A stretch of 11,219 nt of DNA from Chloroflexota bacterium (GTDB lineage Bacteria > Chloroflexota > Dehalococcoidia > UBA3495). The position numbers were made by a program, and so were the translations under genes. The stretch lies in contig PBBR01000003.1 in the NCBI GenBank assembly GCA_002716645.1, forward strand, positions 28,895-40,113. The letters are read 5' to 3'. Positions 1-7,418 of the stretch are shown in pieces (position 1 is the first letter of the stretch; every line of letters starts with the position of its first letter). The notes under the pieces were generated by a model. It saw nothing but the letters and a program-made list of their open reading frames with translations, was not told the origin of the DNA and did no database searches.

Positions 1-678
1 GATCATATCACTACTGATTCGGCAACAATACGAACATACAGATCAGGGGATAGTCCCCGCAGGATCCACTGGCCATATACGGCAAGAATGAATTCGTTAA
101 TGGTAAAGGAATTTGAAGCAGGTATCTCTGCGGAGTCATGGGTTCTGCTGGATATGCACAACCAATCGCACGTGGGACAAGATCCTGTTGATAACAGTGA
201 GGAATTAGCAGTGACCGTAGCGTGTTCTCTAATTAATAAACTCACTAGCTTATCCATGCCAGTCGGATTAACAGCCAATTCTGAATCGTATTGTAAATTC
301 AGGCCTGACCGGAATACTGCCCATATGCAAAATATGATGCTGGCTTTAGCCTCAATCCGGTCCAATGGACGGGTAAGACTCAGGCAGTTCATCTACGATC
401 TTGAACACCAACTTAACAGGTTCAGCTCACTTATTGTTGTAACACCATCAAATAGAACTGAATGGATTGAGGCGTTGGCATTCTTAAAATCAAAAGGAAT
501 CAAAGTGTCAGTGATTTATATAGACCCAAGTAAATTCAGTAGTTCCTCTGCATCCGATCATACTATACAAGAATTATTGGAAAGCGAAATCTCGTCATAC
601 ATAGTTGATAAAAATCAGACTATTAACGCTTGTCTCAAGTCTCCAATACAGGCCCAATTAGAAACAACAAGAATTTGA
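1..678 (+). CDS. DUF58 domain protein, C-terminal part (5' end outside window)
   Basis: The frame is open from base 1, before the first internal ATG at 88, so the gene starts upstream and this is its C-terminal 225 residues. The opening residues contain the DUF58 hallmark: an R-x-Y-x-x-GD segment followed by an R-x-IHW motif and then a VKEFE motif. In this family the segment is followed by a von Willebrand A-like fold, and the residues after VKEFE (WVLLDMHN, then an ELAVTVACSLINKL helix and a VGL strand) fit that. The final third is an alpha/beta region without family motifs I recognise. DUF58 proteins normally sit between a MoxR AAA+ ATPase and a TgpA transglutaminase-like protein. The next gene, 25 nt downstream, is the TgpA partner, which supports the call. 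The exact function of DUF58 proteins is unknown; a role in envelope or complex assembly is inferred from this linkage. Confidence 0.9.
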   Translation, partial: DHITTDSATIRTYRSGDSPRRIHWPYTARMNSLMVKEFEAGISAESWVLLDMHNQSHVGQDPVDNSEELAVTVACSLINKLTSLSMPVGLTANSESYCKFRPDRNTAHMQNMMLALASIRSNGRVRLRQFIYDLEHQLNRFSSLIVVTPSNRTEWIEALAFLKSKGIKVSVIYIDPSKFSSSSASDHTIQELLESEISSYIVDKNQTINACLKSPIQAQLETTRI

Positions 679-703
679 TATCCAAAGAGGAACAACCGTA
701 CTC

Positions 704-3217
704 GTGAAGATCGATCCCACAAAATACCGTAGGTTTTATCAGTTTAAGCCAGAGATGACGTCAGAATACCTAGTACTCGGCCTAAAACTATTGCGCCCAA
801 GATACGGGTGGCTTGCCACGGCTCTTTTAGCCCTTAATGTATCTATTGTTGCTTGGTCAGTAGATCGTGCTGATTGGGTAGATACGCCCAGCTTGGGAAT
901 CCTGATAATCACGTCTATGGCAATCGGATTTGCAATCATAAAGACCCGTGTCCCAGCCATAATTGGATTCCCTGCGGGCACACTCTTAGGTGCATGGATC
1001 ATTGTATCCAAGCTAAGCTCTGCAAATAGTGATCACATATCTGCAGCCAACTACCAAGAATTATGGTACAGATTAACTTTGTGGTATCAAGCGGCAAACG
1101 ACGGCACTATTAATATAGACCAGCTACCATTTGCTGTAGGGTTGATGGCAATCACATGGATGTTAGGGCACACTGTAGCTTGGGCCTTTGTAAAATATGA
1201 GAAGTTTTGGGCCGTATTTGCAATCGGCGGCGCCGCTTTGTTGTGCAATCTAACTTTTCTACCAGATAAGGCTAGCATAGACCTGGGAATATACTTATTA
1301 TGTTCTCTGATCCTGATAGGCAGACTCCAATCAGTCAGACGCCGCCGCCAATGGGATAATTTAGGATTGAGATACGATACTCACCTTGGATTACTGGCCC
1401 TTTCTGACACTTTACTACTTGGATTCATAATATTGATATTGGCTTTCCTACTACCGATAGGCCAATATTGGCCACCAGCCAGAGATACTTACGAAAATCT
1501 GCGATCGCCAATGTTATATTTCGAAGAAGATTTCAATAGGTTGTTCGCAGGTCTTCCTGCGAGAAGAGAAATGGCCTATCGACTATGGGGTGACGTAATG
1601 GCCTTTCAGGGGACCATTAATCCCACAGACACACTAGCTTTTCAGGCGGAATCACCAGTACCTATGTATTGGAAGGCCCGGACATACAACCAATATACAT
1701 CCAAGGGATGGTTGTCAAACGAGACGTTAGTGAGACCCAATAATTGGACTCCCAGCTATAATTCTTCAATTCAATACGGGAAACAACTTGAGGTAACCTC
1801 CAGGATTACTGCTGGATACGACTCGAAAATACTACTCTTTGGAGGACAGGCAGTGTCGATAGATACGGACTACCTAATTGAAACATACGACTCTCCTGTC
1901 TACACGATAAAACTCGGAGCGCCAACTGAAGCTATTTCACCTATAAAGCCACATCCTGAGATAGACGAATCGTTTGCGGATTTGAAAACCATATTTGCTT
2001 CATCAGACAAACCCCTATCTAACGAGTTTATCGCTGATCAATTGCCAGCTACTCTTAAAATCACGGACGTCGACAATAAGAATGGGGCAATAAGTGTGAT
2101 GGAAAGTCTATCAAGGTGGCCCGATACTCTTTCTGTACGTTCTATGAATGGTGACTTTGAGAAAGGTGATACTTACGAGTTAACATCATCCATATCAATA
2201 GCAGACCCTGACGACTTACGGAGAGATTCATCCACTTATCCGTTTTGGGCAGACACGATATATACCCAGCTACCAGATGATTTGCCTGATAGGATATCTA
2301 TTCTTTCACAGGATATTACTAAGAACGAAACCTCAAACTACGATAAAGCGGTAGCCATTGAACAACACCTTAAAACACTAGAATATAGCTTGTCTATCGA
2401 TCCTCCTCCGTTTGATGGCGATGGAGTAGATCACTTCCTATTCGATCAACAAAAAGGGTACAGCGAGTACTTTGCTTCAGCAATGACAGTAATGCTGCGA
2501 TCCATTGGCATACCTGCACGATTTGTTACTGGCTATTCAGAAGGACAGAAAATTACGGGCGAAGACATATATATATTAAATGACAGTGACGCGCACGGAT
2601 GGGTTGAAGTGTTTTTCCCTACATACGGCTGGATACCTTTCGAACCTACACCCGGTGTCAGCATTCCGCCTATAACTTACTCCATTCCAGAACCTGTAGA
2701 GAAACCTGCAAACAACATATCTGGTCAGCTTTTATTCGGTTGTGAAGATGACGATGAAGATTGCGAAGAAGGTGGTGGAAATAACAAAACAATAGGCCCT
2801 AGCGCAGATCCACAGAGTTTTCTGAACAGGTTATGGGACATACCACCAGCAGTTCTGATAGTCATCGGCGGCCTATTAGTCTCTACGTTGAGCATTATAG
2901 TTTTGTGGGCAAAATATATCGCGTCTAGAGGCGAACCTAATGTGACTTATAAAAACATGAGACTATTGGGCAGGATTGCTGGGGCACGACCAGAACGCTA
3001 TCAGACTCCATACGAATACCAGAAGTATTTAGAAGAATCCCTGAGGACTTCGAACACTTACATTTCAACTATTACAAACGCATATGTCCAAACAATGTAC
3101 AGCCAGCATAAACTCGAGAGATCTCAGATTGACGAATTAATACAGGCATGGCGTAAATTACGCTTTCTACTAATACTAAATATACTTAAGATCGATAAAG
3201 GCACTGCGCATGAGTAA
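704..3217 (+). CDS. TgpA-like membrane protein with transglutaminase-like domain, catalytic Cys replaced by Ser
   Basis: This 837-residue protein has TgpA architecture. An N-terminal bundle of about six or seven membrane segments spans roughly residues 34-252 (for example 36-53, 63-80, 84-102, 141-162, 168-187, 192-207, 229-252). A large extracytoplasmic region follows, with a transglutaminase-like domain at about 560-651. An acidic Gly-rich stretch at 680-692 leads to a last membrane helix at about 716-741 and a DUF4129-like cytoplasmic tail. The transglutaminase core reads GYSEYFASAM, then a GIPARFVTGY segment, with His631 in DAHGWVEV and Glu647 in WIPFEPTPG. Where the family has the nucleophilic Cys, this protein has Ser587 (codon AGC, 2462-2464), and the third triad position is Glu rather than the usual Asp. 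It may therefore be catalytically inactive or altered. The start is GTG with AAAGAGG 13 nt upstream. It follows the DUF58 gene by 25 nt and overlaps the next gene by 8 nt, indicating an operon. Confidence 0.92.
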   Translation: MKIDPTKYRRFYQFKPEMTSEYLVLGLKLLRPRYGWLATALLALNVSIVAWSVDRADWVDTPSLGILIITSMAIGFAIIKTRVPAIIGFPAGTLLGAWIIVSKLSSANSDHISAANYQELWYRLTLWYQAANDGTINIDQLPFAVGLMAITWMLGHTVAWAFVKYEKFWAVFAIGGAALLCNLTFLPDKASIDLGIYLLCSLILIGRLQSVRRRRQWDNLGLRYDTHLGLLALSDTLLLGFIILILAFLLPIGQYWPPARDTYENLRSPMLYFEEDFNRLFAGLPARREMAYRLWGDVMAFQGTINPTDTLAFQAESPVPMYWKARTYNQYTSKGWLSNETLVRPNNWTPSYNSSIQYGKQLEVTSRITAGYDSKILLFGGQAVSIDTDYLIETYDSPVYTIKLGAPTEAISPIKPHPEIDESFADLKTIFASSDKPLSNEFIADQLPATLKITDVDNKNGAISVMESLSRWPDTLSVRSMNGDFEKGDTYELTSSISIADPDDLRRDSSTYPFWADTIYTQLPDDLPDRISILSQDITKNETSNYDKAVAIEQHLKTLEYSLSIDPPPFDGDGVDHFLFDQQKGYSEYFASAMTVMLRSIGIPARFVTGYSEGQKITGEDIYILNDSDAHGWVEVFFPTYGWIPFEPTPGVSIPPITYSIPEPVEKPANNISGQLLFGCEDDDEDCEEGGGNNKTIGPSADPQSFLNRLWDIPPAVLIVIGGLLVSTLSIIVLWAKYIASRGEPNVTYKNMRLLGRIAGARPERYQTPYEYQKYLEESLRTSNTYISTITNAYVQTMYSQHKLERSQIDELIQAWRKLRFLLILNILKIDKGTAHE

Positions 3218-3725
3218 GACCGGCTCTGAGGTATTTGAAACCCGTTTAGGATGGGTAGGGCTAATTAACGGAGAGACTGGACTGCAATGTCTACACCTGA
3301 AACCAAAACTTGAAGATATCATTCCATTACTCGACAAATTTGACCAATATAATTCGTATATACCATCACCCTGTGATGAAGTGAAGAATTGCATCTTTGA
3401 ATACATAGACGGCCAACTGGATAGCCTAGAACAAATACAACTTGACCTAGGAAACACATCTCCTTTTGTCGCAGCAGCTTGGAGCGCCTGCAGAACTATA
3501 CCCGTAGGTGAAACCAGAACCTATGGATGGCTGGCAGCGGCAGCAGGAAGCCCCTTAGCAGCTAGAGCTGCAGGGCAGGCCATGGCTAGGAACAGGTTTT
3601 CGTTAGTGATACCCTGTCACCGCGTTATAGGCAGCAACGGTAAGTTGACCGGATATGGAGCAGGCGGTCTTAGAGTAAAGTCTAAACTTCTTGAAATGGA
3701 ACAACTATATATTCAGAAACCATAA
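3210..3725 (+). CDS. ogt: Methylated-DNA--protein-cysteine S-methyltransferase (MGMT/Ogt family)
   Basis: This 171-residue protein repairs O6-alkylguanine by transferring the alkyl group irreversibly to its own Cys. The active-site motif IPCHRVIG is present, with acceptor Cys136 and His137. It is followed by the family segment GKLTGYGAGGL and a KSKLLEMEQ tail. The winged-helix DNA-binding part starts near residue 85 (PFVAAAWSACRTIPVGETRTYG) and includes the SPLAARAAGQAMARN recognition-helix region, where the family's arginine finger lies (R119 by position). The first 80 residues are the usual divergent N-terminal domain. The length matches small bacterial Ogt proteins. Its ATG overlaps the end of the tgpA-like gene by 8 nt, with TAA at 3215-3217, so translational coupling to that operon is likely. 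No functional link between alkyl repair and the DUF58/TgpA pair is evident. Ogt and the MGMT domain of Ada are hard to separate by sequence, but no AraC domain is present here. Confidence 0.95.
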   Translation: MSKTGSEVFETRLGWVGLINGETGLQCLHLKPKLEDIIPLLDKFDQYNSYIPSPCDEVKNCIFEYIDGQLDSLEQIQLDLGNTSPFVAAAWSACRTIPVGETRTYGWLAAAAGSPLAARAAGQAMARNRFSLVIPCHRVIGSNGKLTGYGAGGLRVKSKLLEMEQLYIQKP

Positions 3726-3730
3726 GCTAA

Positions 3731-3736
3731 TATAAT
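3731..3736 (+). promoter_or_regulatory. Possible -10 element for the DUF4349 lipoprotein gene
   Basis: A perfect TATAAT lies in the 32-bp gap between ogt and the lipoprotein gene, 21 nt before the ATG at 3758. There is no good -35 match at 16-18 bp spacing (the sequence there is AT-rich, around 3707-3714), so this is a candidate only. In AT-rich sequence such a hexamer can occur by chance. Confidence 0.3.
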
Positions 3737-3757
3737 ACAATCTAAAACACACCTATC

Positions 3758-4963
3758 ATGTGGTTGATAATGCAAAGGTTATTACTCCTAATTATCGGAT
3801 TAGTCATGGTACTGGTCGCATGTAGTCCTGAAACCAATTCAGAATTACCCTTATCCATAAGTTCAGAACCAATACCAAGTCTCTCTCCAATCAGCGAAAA
3901 ATACCAGTCTAGCAAGGACATACAGGGCACAACACTGTCAAACCAAGTACGCTCACCAGGAGACCTCACCCTAGAGTCGGGTATATCGGACCATGGGGAT
4001 TCTACCGGTATGGCAACATATGATCGCAAGATCATCTATACAGCTTCAATGACTATAGAAGTAGTCGACATTGAGTCAGCTCTAACCTCCGTAACATTAA
4101 TCACTAATCGACACGGAGGATTTATCGAAAATCTATCCACCTCTGGCGGCAACAATTATCCGCAAGCGAATATTACGATAAGAGTACCGCAAGAACACTA
4201 TGAATCTACGATAGCGAGCCTAAAAACATTAGGCGTTATAGAGAATCACACTGCAGGCGTTGAAGACGTTTCCAGTCAGGTTATAGACGTCAACGCACGG
4301 CTAAAAAGTTTATATACTCAGGAAATTAGCTTGCGGGACCTCTTAGCTAATGCTGAAACCATCTCGGATATCCTATCAATAGAATCAGAATTAACACGAA
4401 TACGGTCAGAGATTGAGAGATTTGAAGGCCAGATGAACTTTCTGCAAGGGCGTATAGACATGTCTTCTATATACATATCAATCTTCACGCCGTATGATCC
4501 CATTCCAGACCCGCCCTCAGCATTCCTCAGAATCGAGAGCACAAAGGCATCGAAAAGGCTAACGGAGATCAAATCATACTCAGAAAGCGATCACGTAATC
4601 ATAGATCGCATTACTTCTTCCAACAGCGATGGCAGAGAAAGTTCAAATATATCCATGAGAGTATACCCGGAAGAGTTCGCATCAACCCTTGAATTCATGG
4701 AGAACCTTGGGAAAATACTCAGCAAAGAAGTTAGCGAAGAAATACACAGAGAGTCATACTCTACCGAAGGGAATCAAAAACACAATGCTCCCATTACAAT
4801 CACACTCACTACCCCTGAGGATCGCTCCATAGGAGTCCTCTCTGTACTAGGGATAATTTTAGCCGCGATCATATTTGCAATATTGATCTGGTTAGCGTTC
4901 TATAAGACATATCAAGCAGGGAGGAACCGTTCCGACAGGTTTATACAAGACCAGTCGCTATGA
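3758..4963 (+). CDS. DUF4349 domain lipoprotein with C-terminal membrane helix
   Basis: The protein has 401 residues. A hydrophobic leader (residues 7-21) ends in the lipobox LVAC with Cys22, so export and lipidation are expected. A Ser/Pro-rich low-complexity linker (23-85) leads to a DUF4349 region (about 88-245) that begins with the typical RKIIYTASMTIEV strand. It contains a likely coiled coil at about 176-232 (RLKSLYTQEISLRDLL, ELTRIRSEIERFEGQM). Residues 281-322 resemble residues 122-162, suggesting an internal duplication. One membrane helix (about 358-382) and a basic tail end the protein, giving a lipid anchor at one end and a helix at the other. DUF4349 has no established biochemical function. 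The start is uncertain: neither ATG 3758 nor in-frame ATG 3770 has a clear ribosome site, and the later start gives the neater signal peptide MQRLLLLII. The gene ends 12 nt from the end of the convergent chrA gene. Confidence 0.85.
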   Translation: MWLIMQRLLLLIIGLVMVLVACSPETNSELPLSISSEPIPSLSPISEKYQSSKDIQGTTLSNQVRSPGDLTLESGISDHGDSTGMATYDRKIIYTASMTIEVVDIESALTSVTLITNRHGGFIENLSTSGGNNYPQANITIRVPQEHYESTIASLKTLGVIENHTAGVEDVSSQVIDVNARLKSLYTQEISLRDLLANAETISDILSIESELTRIRSEIERFEGQMNFLQGRIDMSSIYISIFTPYDPIPDPPSAFLRIESTKASKRLTEIKSYSESDHVIIDRITSSNSDGRESSNISMRVYPEEFASTLEFMENLGKILSKEVSEEIHRESYSTEGNQKHNAPITITLTTPEDRSIGVLSVLGIILAAIIFAILIWLAFYKTYQAGRNRSDRFIQDQSL

Positions 4964-4975
4964 CATCATCCTCGG

Positions 4976-6166
4976 CTACATTACGCTTGATAATCCGATT
5001 ATACCTAGTCCGCCAAGGAAGGTTGCTAAGACTACTATCCACGGCGCAACTCTCCAAACCATCAGTAGGCATAAAGCCACTGCTGCTAAAGCAAAATCTA
5101 GGGAGTTATGAATAGCCGAGACCCATATCGGATCGTACAAGGCAGCTAATAAAATACCAACTACAGCTGCATTAACACCTCTTAAGGCTGACTGGAAGTG
5201 CCTTTGTGATCTCAATATTTGCCAAAATGGCAGAACTCCAATCAAAAGCATAAAAGACGGCAAAAATATTGCCACCACTGCAATAAATGCGCCCCAAAAT
5301 ACACTGTAACCAGGGATTAACGCGCCCATGTAAGCACTAAGAGTGAATAGCGGACCTGGTACCGCTTGAGCCGCCCCATATCCAATAAGAAACTGTTCTC
5401 GAGTCAATAAACCAGCGGGAATAAACTCATTTTGGAGTAATGGAAGTACTACGTGCCCTCCTCCGAACACTAGTGAACCTGATCTGAAGAAACTATCTAC
5501 AACTTGAACAATTTGGCTTGAAGAGCCATACCTGAAAATCGGCAAAGCAATTAAAACGCAGAAGAAAAGCAGTAGAGAAGACACACCTAGCCATTTGCTG
5601 ATATTAATAGTCACCGGATATTCATCATCGGGAGATTCGTGCTGTTTTAACAATACCCATCCAACTATACCTCCCCCTAATATAACTCCAAGTTGACCTA
5701 AGGTATTATTAAATATTAATGCCAAAACAGCGGCCAATATGGCTATGGAACCTCGCGTACGATCCGGTGCAAGAGTTCTACTCATTGACCACACTGCCTG
5801 TGCAACAACAGCTACAGCTACAATTTTTAAACCATCCAACCAATCAGTACCGAAAATACCGAATGTCTGCACCCCATAAGCGAATAGTCCGAGTGCTATA
5901 GCCGAAGGCAATGTAAATCCCAGCCATGCCGCGAAACCGCCAGGGATACCTGCCCTAATCATTCCAACGGTTATTCCTACCTGACTACTAGCCGGACCAG
6001 GCAGGAATTGACATAAAGCGACTACATCAGCATACGTTTTATCATTAAGCCATTTTCGGCGACGCACATATTCTTCCTGAAAATAACCCAGATGTGCTAT
6101 CGGACCCCCAAATGAGGTCAGCCCTAGCCTCAATGCGACCCAGAAAACCTGCAATATAGCCTTCAT
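4976..6166 (-). CDS. chrA: ChrA-family chromate/anion transporter, two-domain form
   Basis: This 396-residue polytopic protein belongs to the chromate ion transporter (CHR) superfamily, whose studied members export chromate from the cytoplasm. It is the long form with two homologous halves. The first half carries SFGGPIAHLGYFQEEYV (residues 18-34), then QFLPGPASSQVG (53-64) and RAGIPGGFAAWLGFTLPS (71-88). The second half repeats the pattern as VFGGGHVVLPLLQNEF (233-248), then AQAVPGPLFTLSAYMG (266-281) and IFLPSF (300-305). A charged loop at about 174-191 separates the halves. About ten or more hydrophobic segments are visible. The start is ATG at 6166 with only a weak AGG-containing ribosome site. 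It lies 55 nt downstream of the SDR gene on the same strand and may be the last gene of that operon. Chromate specificity is not proven by sequence, since many CHR members in pristine environments have unknown substrates. Confidence 0.93.
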   Translation of the reverse strand: MKAILQVFWVALRLGLTSFGGPIAHLGYFQEEYVRRRKWLNDKTYADVVALCQFLPGPASSQVGITVGMIRAGIPGGFAAWLGFTLPSAIALGLFAYGVQTFGIFGTDWLDGLKIVAVAVVAQAVWSMSRTLAPDRTRGSIAILAAVLALIFNNTLGQLGVILGGGIVGWVLLKQHESPDDEYPVTINISKWLGVSSLLLFFCVLIALPIFRYGSSSQIVQVVDSFFRSGSLVFGGGHVVLPLLQNEFIPAGLLTREQFLIGYGAAQAVPGPLFTLSAYMGALIPGYSVFWGAFIAVVAIFLPSFMLLIGVLPFWQILRSQRHFQSALRGVNAAVVGILLAALYDPIWVSAIHNSLDFALAAVALCLLMVWRVAPWIVVLATFLGGLGIIGLSSVM

Positions 6167-6221
6167 ATCAACCTATCATAAATGCCGACAATATCTCCAT
6201 AAGAGAGATCAAATTGCTGAA

Positions 6222-6965
6222 TTAAAAATTCCGTTCACCACCATTCGCGTGCACAGTTTGTCCTGTAATGAAACCGTTTGCATCTGAACACAAGAACAAG
6301 CACAACGAAGCGATCTCATCAGGATCGCCTGGGCGTCCCACTGGTATGCTATCCAATCGCCCCGGAGGACGCGCTCCAGTATGTTCTTCACGACTCGTAT
6401 CGATCATACCAGGAACAATACAATTCACCAGGATACCTTGCGGGGCAAGTTCGGTGCCAAGAGCCCTGGTAAGACCAATAACACCAACTTTAGCCGCCGA
6501 TATGTGAGCTCCGCCGTGGCGGCCTTGATAAGCTTGTAAACCACTAAAGTTCACTACCCTTCCCCATTTACGTTCTATCATTCCAGGTAGGGCAGCTTTA
6601 GTCGTCAGAAATGATGCATCCAAATCTGTGGCAAGTACATTTCTCCAATCTTCATATTCCATATCAATGAATGACTTATGAGGCCTTATAGCGGCGTTAT
6701 TAACGACGATATCGACTCTACCAAATTCTCCCAAAGCGTCGGACATCATTTTCTCAACTGCCACCCTGTCACCCATATCTGCCAACAAACCCAAGGATTT
6801 GCGGCCCAGAGCCGAAACTTCTGAGACAACTGATTTAACTTCAGACTGATTGGACCTAGCATGAACAATGACGTCAGCGCCATCTTTAGCCAGAGCCAAG
6901 GCGATTGAACGACCAATATTTCTACCAGAGCCTGTGACTATTGCAACTTTTCCTTCTAATGACAT
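6222..6965 (-). CDS. SDR-family oxidoreductase (FabG-like fold) lacking the catalytic Tyr
   Basis: This 247-residue protein has the classical short-chain dehydrogenase length and layout. The cofactor loop is TGSGRNIG (11-18), followed by NNAA (89-92) and, near the end, VNCIVPGMIDT (180-190) and a GFITGQTVHANGG tail (231-243). Arg37, after the second beta strand, suggests NADP(H) preference. The catalytic positions are unusual. The expected YxxxK reads IxxxK (Ile155, Lys159), with His154 just before it. The Ser position aligned 13 residues ahead is Gly142, with Ser141 adjacent, and the tetrad Asn aligns with Asp114. It is therefore clearly an SDR, but the standard proton-relay mechanism is doubtful, and I do not assign a substrate. 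The start ATG follows GAGGGAG (complement of 6977-6983), which lies in the last codons of the DUF1330 gene 6 nt upstream, so the two genes are probably translationally coupled. Confidence 0.88.
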   Translation of the reverse strand: MSLEGKVAIVTGSGRNIGRSIALALAKDGADVIVHARSNQSEVKSVVSEVSALGRKSLGLLADMGDRVAVEKMMSDALGEFGRVDIVVNNAAIRPHKSFIDMEYEDWRNVLATDLDASFLTTKAALPGMIERKWGRVVNFSGLQAYQGRHGGAHISAAKVGVIGLTRALGTELAPQGILVNCIVPGMIDTSREEHTGARPPGRLDSIPVGRPGDPDEIASLCLFLCSDANGFITGQTVHANGGERNF

Positions 6966-6971
6966 TTGATA

Positions 6972-7259
6972 CTAAACTCCCTCAACAAATACAACATTCG
7001 TAGTAGCTGACTGATGACGAAGAGCCATCGGTCCTTTGTACTCATCTGAATAATACCACTCCTTAGCACTGGCAACGTTGTCAAAACGGATGACCACCAT
7101 TCTATTTAGCCGCCATTCACCCTCAACAACCTCTAGCTCACCTCCACGAACTATATATTCTCCACCGTATAGCTCAACAGTAGGTTCTACCTGATTCCTG
7201 TATTCTGAAAATGTGTCAGCATCATGCACGTTAACGTCAGCTATTACATATCCAGCCAT
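6972..7259 (-). CDS. DUF1330 domain protein
   Basis: This 95-residue protein matches the small DUF1330 family, which has a ferredoxin-like (dimeric alpha/beta barrel-like) fold. Features are the opening strand GYVIADVNVHDADTFSEY, the central YGGEYIVRGGELEVVEG segment (31-47), the MVVIRFDNVASAKEWYYSDEY helix region (54-74) and a final VVFVEG strand. The length is the whole family domain with no extra parts. The biochemical role of DUF1330 proteins is not established; they often sit beside oxidoreductases, as here. The start is well supported by a strong ribosome site, GGGGAGG, four bases before the ATG (complement of 7264-7270). It is the first gene of a minus-strand unit with the SDR gene (6-nt gap) and probably chrA, and it faces the aldehyde dehydrogenase gene across a 147-bp divergent region. 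Confidence 0.88.
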   Translation of the reverse strand: MAGYVIADVNVHDADTFSEYRNQVEPTVELYGGEYIVRGGELEVVEGEWRLNRMVVIRFDNVASAKEWYYSDEYKGPMALRHQSATTNVVFVEGV

Positions 7260-7336
7260 TACTCCTCCCCAGATTTAAAATAATAGACCTCGCCGATCTG
7301 ATTTCCTAAATGGTAGCTTTAAAACGACTATTAGTA

Positions 7337-7371
7337 TATATATTGGTCTAATAATAATTTACCAATACACT
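7337..7371. promoter_or_regulatory. Palindromic site with possible overlapping divergent promoters
   Basis: A perfect 7-bp inverted repeat, TATTGGT (7341-7347) and ACCAATA (7361-7367), is separated by 13 bp. Each arm can serve as a -35: on the plus strand TTGGTC (7343-7348), 17 bp, then TACACT (7366-7371); on the minus strand TTGGTA (7360-7365), 17 bp, then TATATA (7337-7342). Each hexamer matches the sigma-70 consensus at about 4 of 6 positions or fewer, so the promoters are moderate guesses. The geometry suggests that one regulator bound to the palindrome could control both the aldehyde dehydrogenase gene and the DUF1330-SDR unit. A second overlapping repeat, TATTAG (7329-7334) and CTAATA (7348-7353), also has 13-bp spacing. 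No regulator gene is seen beside it. Confidence 0.4.
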
Positions 7372-7402
7372 AAGTTGTATACTAGTAATCTATTGGATTA
7401 TC

Positions 7403-7407
7403 AGGAG
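7403..7407 (+). promoter_or_regulatory. Ribosome binding site that decides the aldehyde dehydrogenase start
   Basis: AGGAG sits 11 nt before ATG 7419. An in-frame GTG at 7407 overlaps this motif, so it cannot use it. ATG 7419, giving MSNNVTVSYQ, is therefore the better start. Confidence 0.7.
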
Positions 7408-7418
7408 TGAATAAGTTT

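Noticed and set aside
3..392. A 129-codon open frame on the minus strand
   Set aside because: It is antisense to the DUF58 coding region, which has clear family motifs. The antisense product shows no recognisable domain, and other long antisense frames in the window are similar shadows.
4964..4975. Bidirectional terminator between the convergent lipoprotein and chrA genes
   Set aside because: The 12-bp gap and its flanks contain no convincing GC-rich stem followed by a T run.
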